Counted from the stretch's first letter, positions 27,261-35,977 are shown. The stretch is 64,000 nucleotides of DNA from Candidatus Gaiellasilicea maunaloa (GCA_024330215.1 JANDLU010000002.1:62001-126000); one strand, 5' to 3'. Notes: generated by a model from the sequence alone, not told the origin. Program-made: numbers and translations.

Positions 27261-27830
27261 GAACCGCCTGAAGACCGTATCGCTTGCGCAGGTTGGACAG
27301 GAGGAGCTGGCGCTGCCGCCGCGTGTGCAGGAGGCGCTGGGTGAGCTGGTGGGCTCGGCGAAGGAGGGGCTGCTGGCGCTGAGCGTGGGTGTCGGGCTCG
27401 GCGTGCTGGCGGAGCTGCTCGAGGAAGAGGTCGGCAAGGTGGGGCAGAAGGGCAAGCACGACCCGGAGCGCACGGCGGTCCGTCACGGTCATGAGGCGGG
27501 CGACGTGACGCTCAGCGGCCGGCGCGTCGGGATCGAGCGGCCGCGGGTGCGCAGCGCCGACGGCCGCGCGGAGGTCCGGTTGCAGACGTACGAGTACTTC
27601 GCCGACCGGGGATCCGCTGTCACGGTCGGTGCTGGAGCGGATGCTCGCCAGCGTCTCGACGCGGCGCTACCGGCGCACGCAGGAGCCGGTCGGCGCCGAG
27701 CTCGAGCGGGCAGCGCGGTCGACGTCGCGCTCGTCGGTCTCGCGCACCTTCATCGAGCGGAGACGGGCGTCGCTCTCCGAGCTGATGAGCCGAAGGGTCG
27801 ACGACGTGCGCCTGGCGGTGATACTACGCC
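27261..27830 (+). pseudogene. IS256/mutator-type transposase N-terminal remnant
   Basis: HGHEAGDVTLSGRRVGIERPRVRSADGRAEVRLQTYEYFADR then frame shift to SVLERMLASVSTRRYRRTQEPVGAELERAARSTSRSSVSRTFIERRRASLSELMSRRVDDVRLAVIL; extra G near 27609. Confidence 0.75.
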
Positions 27831-27888
27831 GAACGCTCCTGAGAGACTTCGCGCGTTCTGCACTGAACCAAGTTTTGGCCTCACGAGG

Positions 27889-28262
27889 TACCTCCGGAGA
27901 AGCGGCGAAGCCGCAGTGAGTTAGTGACGACGAAGACCGACGAGAAGGCCATCGCCCCGGCGGCGACAATCGGGTTGAGCAAGCCAGCGGCGGCGACCGG
28001 GATTGCGGCGACGTTGTAGGCGAACGCCCAGAAGAGGTTGCCCTTGATCGTTTGGAGCGTTCTGCGGGAGAGACGGATGCCGGCGGCGGCGGCGCGGAGG
28101 TCGCCGGAGACGAGGGTGAGGTCGCTGGCTTCGATTGCGATGTCGGTGCTGGTGCCGATCGCGAGGCCGAGATCGGCCTGGGCGAGCGCGGGTTACGTCG
28201 TTGACGCCGTCGCCGACCATGGCGACGAGCTCGCCCTGTTCCTGGCCGCGCCCATTGCCGAC
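27889..28262 (-). pseudogene. heavy-metal (copper) P1B-type ATPase C-terminal remnant
   Basis: Minus strand: VAMVGDGVND then, in another frame, a typical ...[56 protein letters not shown]-terminus. Confidence 0.75.
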
Positions 28263-28327
28263 TTCCACTTCTCTCGCTAACATCCCACTGAGAGAACGAC
28301 GGTCAACAGAGAGCACAGAAGCGAGCG

Positions 28328-29596
28328 GTGACGGATCTCAACGGTGGGAATGGCGTCGATGCGGAGGCAGGCGGGCCTCTACCGCTGGAAGGGGTCCGGG
28401 TTCTCGACTTGACGCGTGTGCTGGCCGGACCGTTCTGCACGCAGATTCTCGGCGACCTGGGCGCCGACGTGATCAAGATCGAGGCGCCCGGAACGGGAGA
28501 CGAAGTGCGGTCAATCCCGCCCTACTATCCCGGTCGCGAAAGCCACTACTTCCTCGCGATCAACCGCAACAAGCGGAGCGTCGTCGTGGACATGAAGCAC
28601 GAGGACGGCCGCCAGGTCATCCTCGATCTCGCCGAGAAGTGCGACGTCGTGATTGAGAACTTCCGCCCGCGGGTCATGGACCGGCTCGGCATCGGCTTCG
28701 AGACGCTGAAGCAGCGCAATCCTTCGGTCATTCTCGTCTCGATAAGCGGCTACGGGAGCGACGGCCCGCTCGCCGAGAAGCCCGCGTTTGACCTCGTTAC
28801 ACAAGCGCGCAGCGGGATCATGAGCATGAACGGCGACCCCGACGGGTTGCCGACGAAGCTTGGGATTCCGATGGGAGACCTAGCCGGGGGCCTGTGGGGC
28901 ACGATTGCGGTGCTTGCCGCCCGGCATCGGCGGACGCTCAGCTCCGAGCCACAGCACGTCGACCTCAGTCTCCTCGAGGGGTTGATGGGCCTCCTCGGCT
29001 ATCTCGCTCAGTACTCGATGCTGACGAACACGTCGCCCGAGCGAGTCGGGAGCAGCCACCATCACATCGTCCCCTACGGACGGTTCGCGGTGAAGGACGG
29101 GCACATCGTTCTCGCGCTGCACGTCGGGTCGTTCTGGCGGCGCTTCTGCAGGGCGGTCGCCCGCGAGGATTTGCTTGAGGACGACCGCTTTCGGACAACC
29201 GATGACCGCCGCGACAATCGCGAGGCGCTGGAGGACATCGTCGAGCAGATCCTGCTCGAGCGCACGCGCGCCGAGTGGGACGAGATTCTCGATGCCGCCG
29301 ACGTGCCGTACGGGCCGATTCTCGACGTGCCGGAAGCGCTCGCCCAAGAGCAGGTCAAGGCGCGGGACATCATGGCCTCCTTCGACCATCCAGCTGCGGG
29401 CACGGTCGAGGTCGTCCGAAGCCCTGTCCGCTTCAAACATGGCGGCGATACATCCGCCTGCAGCCCGCCGCCACTGCTCGGACAGCACACGCGCGACATC
29501 CTTGCGGATGAGCTCGGCTATGACGATGCGCGCATCGAGAGCCTCCTGGCCGGCGGCGTGGTGCAGGACGGCGTCACGGTCGAGACGCAGGCATGA
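28328..29596 (+). CDS. CaiB/BaiF family III CoA-transferase
   Basis: LEGVRVLDLTRVLAGPFCTQILGDLGADVIKIEAPGTGDEVRSIPP...NRNKRSVVVDMKHEDGRQVILDLAEKCDVVIENFRP. Confidence 0.96.
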   Translation: MTDLNGGNGVDAEAGGPLPLEGVRVLDLTRVLAGPFCTQILGDLGADVIKIEAPGTGDEVRSIPPYYPGRESHYFLAINRNKRSVVVDMKHEDGRQVILDLAEKCDVVIENFRPRVMDRLGIGFETLKQRNPSVILVSISGYGSDGPLAEKPAFDLVTQARSGIMSMNGDPDGLPTKLGIPMGDLAGGLWGTIAVLAARHRRTLSSEPQHVDLSLLEGLMGLLGYLAQYSMLTNTSPERVGSSHHHIVPYGRFAVKDGHIVLALHVGSFWRRFCRAVAREDLLEDDRFRTTDDRRDNREALEDIVEQILLERTRAEWDEILDAADVPYGPILDVPEALAQEQVKARDIMASFDHPAAGTVEVVRSPVRFKHGGDTSACSPPPLLGQHTRDILADELGYDDARIESLLAGGVVQDGVTVETQA

Positions 29597-30429
29597 CCAA
29601 CGGCATGGCCGAGGCAGACGGGGGCGCTGACAGCGAGAAGGCGCCAGCGGTGGTCCGTGTGGTCAGGATCCTCGAGTACCTCGCCGAGGTGCGCCCCGAG
29701 GCGTCGCTGGCCGAGATCGCCTCGGCGCTCGCGCTCAACAAGAGCTCTTGCTTCAACATCCTCAAGGCACTGACGAACTCGGGCGTGGTCGTACGCGACG
29801 CCCGCTACCCGGTCTATCGGCTCGGTCCCAAGCTGGTCGCGCTGGGCGCTTCCGCGCGACGCAACTACTCCACGCGCGAGCTCGTCCGTCGCGAGCTGGC
29901 GCCCGTCGTCGAGGCGTACGGGCTCGCCTGCCTCGTCGCCCAGCTGCTGCCCAACGAGGCCGGCATCGTCGTGACCGAGCAGATCCTGCCGGCTGGCACC
30001 ATTGCGCGCACGGTCGAGGATGAGCCCCTGCCGGGCACGGTCATCACCGCGCCCATCGGACAGGTTCGGCCACTATCCGTGCCGGCGATGGGCCGTGCCG
30101 TTCTCGCGACGCGGCCGTTCGCTGCAGTCGTCGGGCTCATGAGCAACCTCGGGATCGGCGAAGGCCCTGAACTCCATGACCTGGCGGCGCAGCTCCAAAA
30201 AGTGCGGGCCGACGGGTTTGCAACTTCGATCGAAGAGTATCGGCCGGGAATAAACGCCGTGGCCACGACGGTCGCCGGTTGGGATCACGAGATCATCCTC
30301 ATTCTCTGCATGCTCGGGCCAGCCGACGTCTTCCTCGAGCCGCGCGTCTACGAGGCCGGCAGCGATCTCCATCAGGTCGCCAAAGGCCTCGAGTGGGCCT
30401 TGAACCAGAGCTACGCGGCGACCACGTGA
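29593..30429 (+). CDS. IclR family transcriptional regulator
   Basis: VVRVVRILEYLAEVRPEASLAEIASALALNKSSCFNILKALTNSGVVVRD plus IclR ligand domain. Confidence 0.93.
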   Translation: MTNGMAEADGGADSEKAPAVVRVVRILEYLAEVRPEASLAEIASALALNKSSCFNILKALTNSGVVVRDARYPVYRLGPKLVALGASARRNYSTRELVRRELAPVVEAYGLACLVAQLLPNEAGIVVTEQILPAGTIARTVEDEPLPGTVITAPIGQVRPLSVPAMGRAVLATRPFAAVVGLMSNLGIGEGPELHDLAAQLQKVRADGFATSIEEYRPGINAVATTVAGWDHEIILILCMLGPADVFLEPRVYEAGSDLHQVAKGLEWALNQSYAATT

Positions 30430-31718
30430 CCGACGCGACACGCATCCAGCGCGGACGAGCGCGAGCATCCGCACTTGCTCAGCTCGTTCACGACGGGGAC
30501 GGCATCTTCGTTTCGACAGGCACGGCGGAGCCCGCCCGCTTGCTCGAGGAACTCGTGACGGACGTCGCACCGGTGCGCCGAAACCTGCACCTGTTCCAGG
30601 TGCTGACGGGCTCGCGTGGACGTGTGCTCGATGCCCTGTCCCACGGGCACCGGCTGTCGAGCCCCGCGCCCGGACGTTTCCACGCGAGCGTTGACGGTCG
30701 CACCGTTGCGGCCGTCGAGCTCTCGATGCGCGAGTGCGCGGACGCGATCGAGCAGGGAGCGATCCGCATCGATGGGGCGCTCCTGACCGCCGTGCGAATC
30801 GGCGACGAAGGCTGGCCCGTACCCGCGACCGATCTCGCGGTAGCGGCGTTCGAGCATGCGCGGTTCCGCGCAGTCGAGGTGCTCGGCGGCTGGAGCGCGC
30901 GCCCAACCGGCCCCTCGTTCTCGTTCGCGGACGTCGACTACCTCGTGACGAGCGACGGCGCCGTCGGCGAACTCACGCCTGCTCCCAAGACGCCCGTGTC
31001 GCGCGTGATCGGGGAGTGCGTCGCCGAGCTCGTCCCCGACAACGCCGTGATCGAGCTCGGGGTCGGAGCAGCGCTCGCGTCGGTCGCCGAGTGCCTCGTC
31101 GAGTCAGGGCGCCCGCTCGGCATCCACACCGGACTCGCATCCGACTGGGTGCGCGAACTCGTCGAAGGGGGCGTCGCGACGCGGCTGCTTTCGTGCGCCT
31201 GCAACACGCCTGCAGTCGCCGCCGTTGCGATGGGATCGGGCGCGTTCGACGAGTGGCTGCGGCGCACAGGAGCGGTTTCGTTCGCGGATTCGCGGCACAC
31301 GCACGATGCGCAGCATTTGATGACGCTACGGCCGTTCGTCGCGATCAACTCCGCAGCGGCGGTCGCACTTGACGGGCGCGTCGGGCTGCCCGCGGGCACG
31401 ACGGCCACACATCCGCCCGGAGGACTGCGCGACTTCGCGCTCGCCGGCATGAATGCGGGGCTCTCGATCATCGCGATGACCGCGCGGTCGCGCGACGGAC
31501 GATCCCGGATCGTGGACGACCTCGGGCGGGTCCATCTGCCGGCGGGCCTCGTCACACATGTCGTCACCGAGCACGGCGTCGCCAACCTGCGCGGGAAGCC
31601 GCGCGAAGAGGCACGCGCTGCGCTGCTGGCGATTGCGGGCCCTCCGTTCGATTCGGACGTCCATGGCTCGCCGGGTCTGACGGGTTCCGCCATCGACACC
31701 GCGGAGGTGAAAGCGTGA
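30426..31718 (+). CDS. acetyl-CoA hydrolase/transferase family (4-hydroxybutyrate CoA-transferase-like)
   Basis: GTG at 30426; GDGIFVSTGTAEPARLLEELV...GLASDWVRELVEGGVATRLLSCACNTPAVAAVAMGS...INSAAAVALDGRVGLPAGTTATHPPGGLRDFALAGMNAG. Confidence 0.85.
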   Translation: MTDATRIQRGRARASALAQLVHDGDGIFVSTGTAEPARLLEELVTDVAPVRRNLHLFQVLTGSRGRVLDALSHGHRLSSPAPGRFHASVDGRTVAAVELSMRECADAIEQGAIRIDGALLTAVRIGDEGWPVPATDLAVAAFEHARFRAVEVLGGWSARPTGPSFSFADVDYLVTSDGAVGELTPAPKTPVSRVIGECVAELVPDNAVIELGVGAALASVAECLVESGRPLGIHTGLASDWVRELVEGGVATRLLSCACNTPAVAAVAMGSGAFDEWLRRTGAVSFADSRHTHDAQHLMTLRPFVAINSAAAVALDGRVGLPAGTTATHPPGGLRDFALAGMNAGLSIIAMTARSRDGRSRIVDDLGRVHLPAGLVTHVVTEHGVANLRGKPREEARAALLAIAGPPFDSDVHGSPGLTGSAIDTAEVKA

Positions 31719-32005
31719 AGGCTTCGGCACCACTAGACGGGCCGCTCGTCGACCCGCAGGATCTCGAGAAGCTCCGCTCGCGCATCGGGCAGCGAATGAC
31801 CGTCAGCGCCGAGCCCTATTTGACCGAGGCGACACGCGACTCAGCTCGACGCTGGGCCGCCGCGACGGGGGATCGAAACCCGCTCTGGCACGACGGGGAC
31901 TACGCACGCCGCTTCGGCTATGAAGACTCGCTCGCGCCGCCGACGATCCTCTACGCCTTCGACAAGCAGTCGATCGGCTACCGCGGGGGTCTCCCCGGCC
32001 AGTAA
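31715..32005 (+). pseudogene. MaoC-like (FAS1-type) dehydratase N-terminal fragment, truncated
   Basis: LTEATRDSARRWAAATGDRNPLWHDGDYARRFGYEDSLAPPTILYAFDKQSIGYRGGLPGQ* ends abruptly where the hot-dog fold should continue. Confidence 0.7.
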
Positions 32006-32114
32006 CCCTGCCGGTTTTATCTTCTGTGCGACGCTTGGTCCTCCGGGCCACGGTCCAGCAGTTTTGCACCGTAGAGTCGCAACGTCTGTGCGCACGCGGG
32101 GCGTACGTCAAGCT

Positions 32115-32134
32115 GACTGGCGCACGAATGGCGC
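32115..32134. repeat. 20-bp direct repeat GACTGGCGCACGAATGGCGC, copy 2
   Basis: Identical to 26933-26952. Confidence 0.75.
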
Positions 32135-32203
32135 ACAGAGGAGCACCGCCCAATTGCCCTGTCGTCGAAGAGTTCACCTGCGCTTTGGACGACGTGCGGC
32201 TGT

Positions 32204-32401
32204 CTACGAGGCGGCCGCACGCGGGCGGCGGCCGCGACGCGCCACCGAGTGACCACCAATCGACTCCGCCTCTGCGTCCGTAACGTCGAGTTCTCGAACA
32301 CCCTTGCGCGCATCACGGAACGTGATCCGAATCGTCGCACGCTTGCCGTCCGGAATTTCATCGCCACTTGTGTCGGACACCAGAACCGTCTTCTTCGCCA
32401 C
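32204..32401 (-). CDS. small basic protein with Lsr2-like/AT-hook-like C-terminus (tentative)
   Basis: VAKKTVLVSDTSGDEIPDGKRATIRITFRDARKGVRELDVTDAEAESIGGHSVARRGRRPRAAAS. Confidence 0.55.
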   Translation of the reverse strand: MAKKTVLVSDTSGDEIPDGKRATIRITFRDARKGVRELDVTDAEAESIGGHSVARRGRRPRAAAS

Positions 32402-32451
32402 CAGCTCCTCCTCGTTCGTCGATTCCCGATCGAGCTTCTGCATTCGAGGCC

Positions 32452-32733
32452 CTACGCAAGCCCGAGCCAGGTGGACGATTTTTGCGGCGCAGAGACGGCA
32501 AGCATGCGATCGCCGGGCGAACAGAGATTGACGATCGCAGACTCGAAGGCGCCGGTCCCCGAGCAGCACCTCCGCAGTCGTGCGATGCACCTCTCTGCAG
32601 CCGCCCGAGGACACCCTCGTAGACGATCCGGAAGTTGGGCTCCCGATGATGCAACACCGGCTCCGAGAGCGCAGCCAGCACCTGCGGCGCACGGGCGTCG
32701 CCCCGGCGTGAACAGGTACCGCTTCCGCGCCAT
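32452..32733 (-). pseudogene. class-V aminotransferase N-terminal remnant with frameshifts
   Basis: MARKRYLFTPG / PQVLAALSEPVLHHREPNFRIVYEGVLGRLQ / REVHRTTAEVLL / GTGAFESAIVNLCSPGDRMLAVSAPQ distributed across three minus frames. Confidence 0.75.
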
Positions 32734-32740
32734 CCGCGCG

Positions 32741-33058
32741 TTATCCGTGGAGATCGTGCACCGGGCCTCGATTCACTTGCGCCTCGGCTGGCGGCCAAAT
32801 GCCTACCGCTGAAGCCCGAACGAAACGCCCGGTTGCCGGGCATCGGGTCCGTGACCACCGCCGTCGAACCTCGCCCTGACCGCGAGAAAGGAGCCCCGCC
32901 GCGCGAATCGCAGCGTTCCAGCTCCCGAAAACGCGTTGAACGGTCTGACGCGTGGGGTGATCGTCAGCGGCGCGTGCCCAATCGAAGACGGTGGGCGCGG
33001 CTGAGCTTGCGTCGATGCCAGAGGCTCGATCGCGTACACGATGTTTTCGTGCGTCCAC
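32741..33058 (-). pseudogene. homing-endonuclease-associated repeat (HTH)-type fragment
   Basis: PTVFDWARAADDHPTRQTVQRVFGSWNAAIRAAGL. Confidence 0.55.
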
Positions 33059-33119
33059 TGGAATCCATGTCGCTGTCCTGACCTCGTCTGGCTCGGGGCT
33101 CTCGTGTGGACCAGACGGC

Positions 33120-34025
33120 TCACGCCTCGGCGACCGCCCCGAGCTCGACCAGGTCGAGCCAATGCCGCCAGCGTTCGTTCACGCCGCGCACGGTGTCGAG
33201 GTACGCCTTCTGCAGCGTCAACGTCACGGGGCCGATCCCGAGCTCGTGGTCGTCGATCGAGCGAACGGGCGTCACCTCCGCGGCGGTGCCGGTCATGAAG
33301 ACCTCGTCCGCGAGATAGAGCTCGGAGCGAATCACGTTCGTCTCCTCGACGATGTAGCCGAGGGCCTGCGCGAGCTGGATCACCGTGTCTCGGGTGATCC
33401 CGGGAAGGATCGAGCTCGAGAGCGGCGGCGTCGCGATCCTGCCGTCTTGATGACGAAGACATTTTCGCCGGAGCCGTCCGCGACGTAACCGGCGTCGGTG
33501 AGGAGGATCGCCTCGTCGTAGCCCGCGCGTTGCGCCTCGACGACCGCGAGCATCGAGTTCAGGTAGATGCCGGTTGCTTTCGCGGCGTGGGGGATCGTGT
33601 TGGCGCCGACGCGCTTCCAGGTCGAGATAGTGGCCCGGATCCCCTGCGTCAGCCCCTGGTCGCCGAGGTAGGCGCCCCACGGCCAGCTCAGGACGGCGAC
33701 CTCCACCGGATTGCCGCACGGGGCGACGCCGAGCGCGCCCGCGCCTGAGAACGCGATCGGTCGGATGTAGCACTCCGGCAGGCCGTTCGCGGCGACGAGC
33801 TCGAGGATGCCCGCCCGAACCTCGTCGACCGAGTAGGGGAGGGTGAGCGACACGAGCTGGGCCGAACGGGCAAGTCGCTCCAGATGCTCCCGCAGCCGGA
33901 AGACGGCCGTGCCCGCCGGCGTTTCGTACGCCCGGATCCCCTCGAAGACGCCGGTGCCGTAATGCAGTCCGTGCGCACCGACGTGGACCTTCGCGTCGTC
34001 CCACGCGACCAGGCCGCCGTTCATC
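33120..34025 (-). CDS. ilvE: branched-chain amino acid aminotransferase, with apparent 1-nt deletion near 33445
   Basis: MNGGLVAWDDAKVHVGAHGLHYGTGVFEGIRAYETPAG...AILLTDAGYVADGSGENVFVIK // DGRIATPPLSSSILPGITRDTVIQLAQALGY...EVFMTGTAAEVTPVRSIDDHELG. Confidence 0.85.
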   Translation of the reverse strand, partial: DERRPGRVGRREGPRRCARTALRHRRLRGDPGVRNAGGHGRLPAAGASGATCPFGPARVAHPPLLGRRGSGGHPRARRRERPAGVLHPTDRVLRRGRARRRPVRQSGGGRRPELAVGRLPRRPGADAGDPGHYLDLEARRRQHDPPRRESNRHLPELDARGRRGATRGLRRGDPPHRRRLRRGRLRRKCLRHQDGRIATPPLSSSILPGITRDTVIQLAQALGYIVEETNVIRSELYLADEVFMTGTAAEVTPVRSIDDHELGIGPVTLTLQKAYLDTVRGVNERWRHWLDLVELGAVAEA

Positions 34026-34069
34026 CAGATGAAAGACGTGGGCTCGCTCTTCCCACTATGACACAAGAC

Positions 34070-34083
34070 TTTACGTTTGCATG
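34070..34083. promoter_or_regulatory. CTTTAC element half-site between ilvE and the PII gene; overlaps candidate -35 TTGCAT (34078-34083)
   Basis: CAAGACTTTACGTTTGCAT; TTGCAT-17-TACTGT (34101-34106). Confidence 0.4.
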
Positions 34084-34148
34084 TGGTAGCAGGATCGTCT
34101 ACTGTGTCGCCAGTGTCGCGCTGGCGTAGGCGCGGCCGGAGGCATCGG

Positions 34149-34181
34149 CGCCTCGAGAGCTTGCTCTCGGGCGCTTTTTTC
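34149..34181 (+). terminator. strong intrinsic terminator in the leader of the PII-amt operon (attenuator candidate)
   Basis: GCGCC-T-CGAGAGC-TT-GCTCTCG-GGCGC-TTTTTT on + strand, with no + gene upstream until 32005. Confidence 0.8.
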
Positions 34182-34201
34182 GTGGACCGATTGGAGGAGG
34201 A

Positions 34202-34552
34202 ATGGTGAAAGTCGAGGCAGTGGTCCTGCGCGAGCGGGTGGAGACGGTCATGGATGCCGTCGAGGAGCACACCGGTCACATCGGCGTCACCGTGATCGAG
34301 GCAGTCGGCCACGGCCGTCAGCGCGGGATCACACACGAGTACCGGGGCCGCGTGTTCGAGTCGCGGTTCCTACCGAAGGCGCACCTCATGTTCGTGGTCG
34401 ACGACGGGATCGCCGACCAGGTGATCGAGGCGATCGCCGACGCGGCGAGGACGGGACACTCCTCCGGCGACGGCATCTGCTGGACGAGCTCGGTCGCCAA
34501 CGTGACGCACAACCGAACCGGTAAGAGGCTCGAGGAGGTGGAATCGGCATGA
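34202..34552 (+). CDS. P-II family nitrogen regulatory protein, divergent T-loop
   Basis: VKVEAVVLRERVETVMDAVEEH...TVIEAVGHGRQRGITHEYRGRVFESRFLPKAHLMFVV...AARTGHSSGDGICWTSSVANVTHNRTGKR. Confidence 0.88.
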   Translation: MVKVEAVVLRERVETVMDAVEEHTGHIGVTVIEAVGHGRQRGITHEYRGRVFESRFLPKAHLMFVVDDGIADQVIEAIADAARTGHSSGDGICWTSSVANVTHNRTGKRLEEVESA

Positions 34553-35940
34553 CGACCAAGGACCTCGCAATCGCTACGAGCACGATCTGGGTCGTGCTCG
34601 CCGCAGTCCTCGTGATGTTCATGCAGGCCGGATTCGCCTTCCTCGAGGCGGGTCTGACCCGGATGAAGAACGTCGGCCACATCGCGGCGAAGAACGTGCT
34701 GATCCTGGCGCTCGCGTCGGTCGTCTACTACCTCGTCGGCTTCGGGATCGCGTTCGGCGACGGCGGCAACGGACTCTGGGGCGGCTCCGGTTTCCTGCCC
34801 TCGACGGATGAGCTGCTGACGGTTGGACAGGCGCCCTTCAGCTGGTTCGGGGCGATCCCGGCGGCGGCCGGCTACCTGTTCCAGGTCGTGTTCGCGGCAG
34901 TCTCGCTCGCGATCGTCTGGGGCGCGATGGCGGAGCGGACGCGGCTCTGGGTCTATTTCGCGTTCGGCACCGTCTTCACGCTGATCTACTCGCTCGTCTC
35001 GCACTGGATCTGGAGCCCGGACGGCTGGCTCTTCGCAAAGGGGATGCAGGACTTCGCCGGCTCGACCGTCGTCCACTACCAGGGGGCGCTCGCCGGCCTC
35101 GCCGGGGCGATCCTGCTCGGGCCGCGGATCGGCAAGTTCGGCGCGGACAAGAAGCCGAACGCGATCCCGGGCCACAACATGGCGTTCACGACGCTCGGCG
35201 TGATCATCCTCTGGTTCGGCTGGTTCGGCTTCAACGCGGGCTCGACGCTCTCGGTCGACTTCGGCGGGGTCGGCTTCTCCGCGTACGTCGCTCTCAATAC
35301 GAACCTCGCGGCGGCGTCGGGTGTGCTCGGCGCCATCGTCACCTCATGGCTCGTGATCAAGAAGCCAGACCTCTCGATGATGCTGAACGGGGCGATCGCA
35401 GCGCTCGTCGCGATCACCGCGGCGTGCGCGTTCGTCGCCCCGTGGGCCGCGATCGTGATCGGCTTCGTTGCCGGCGTGATCGTCGTCTTCGGCATCCTCG
35501 CGGTCGAGAAGATCGGGCTCGACGATCCGGTCGGCGCGATCGCTGCGCACGGGATGTCGGGCGTCTGGGGCACGCTCTCGCTCGGGTTCCTGACCGTGCC
35601 GTCGCTTGCGGACAGGCTCGCGACCGGCAAGGGCGGGCTCTTCTACGGCGGTGGGCTGCACCAGCTCGGCGTCCAGGCTCTCGGCCTGGCCGCGGTGGGC
35701 GCGTTCACGTTCAGCGCCTCGTTCCTCGTCCTCTATCTGTTCAAGAAGACGGTCGGGATCCGCACCGAGCCAGAGGACGAGAACGCCGGCCTGGACATCT
35801 CCGAGCACGGCATGTGGGGCTACCCCGAGTTCTACATTCCCGTACCCGGCGGCTACGGCACGGACGAGCCCGAGCCCGTGCATTCGCCGCAGAACGCCCC
35901 CGGACCGGCCGCACTGCTGCGCGCGCGGCCCGAAAGCTGA
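34549..35940 (+). CDS. amt: ammonium transporter (Amt family)
   Basis: MQAGFAFLEAGLTRMKNVGHIAAKNVL...AIVWGAMAERTRLWVYF...GSTVVHYQGALAGLAGAILLGPRIGKF...DDPVGAIAAHGMSGVWGTLSLG. Confidence 0.97.
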   Translation: MTTKDLAIATSTIWVVLAAVLVMFMQAGFAFLEAGLTRMKNVGHIAAKNVLILALASVVYYLVGFGIAFGDGGNGLWGGSGFLPSTDELLTVGQAPFSWFGAIPAAAGYLFQVVFAAVSLAIVWGAMAERTRLWVYFAFGTVFTLIYSLVSHWIWSPDGWLFAKGMQDFAGSTVVHYQGALAGLAGAILLGPRIGKFGADKKPNAIPGHNMAFTTLGVIILWFGWFGFNAGSTLSVDFGGVGFSAYVALNTNLAAASGVLGAIVTSWLVIKKPDLSMMLNGAIAALVAITAACAFVAPWAAIVIGFVAGVIVVFGILAVEKIGLDDPVGAIAAHGMSGVWGTLSLGFLTVPSLADRLATGKGGLFYGGGLHQLGVQALGLAAVGAFTFSASFLVLYLFKKTVGIRTEPEDENAGLDISEHGMWGYPEFYIPVPGGYGTDEPEPVHSPQNAPGPAALLRARPES

Positions 35941-35977
35941 GAATGAGGCCGGGAGCGCCAGCCGGCGTTCCCGGCCT

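Noticed and set aside
26280-33100. CRISPR array or active prophage in the scar zone
   Set aside because: Only two or three copies of the 20-bp repeat, 5 kb apart, no spacers, and no intact integrase, Cas or phage structural gene.
34060-34131. Possible 23-aa leader peptide MTQDFTFACGSRIVYCVASVALA before the PII gene
   Set aside because: Its start lies upstream of the best promoter match, it has only one Gln and no Gln/Glu run; probably chance.
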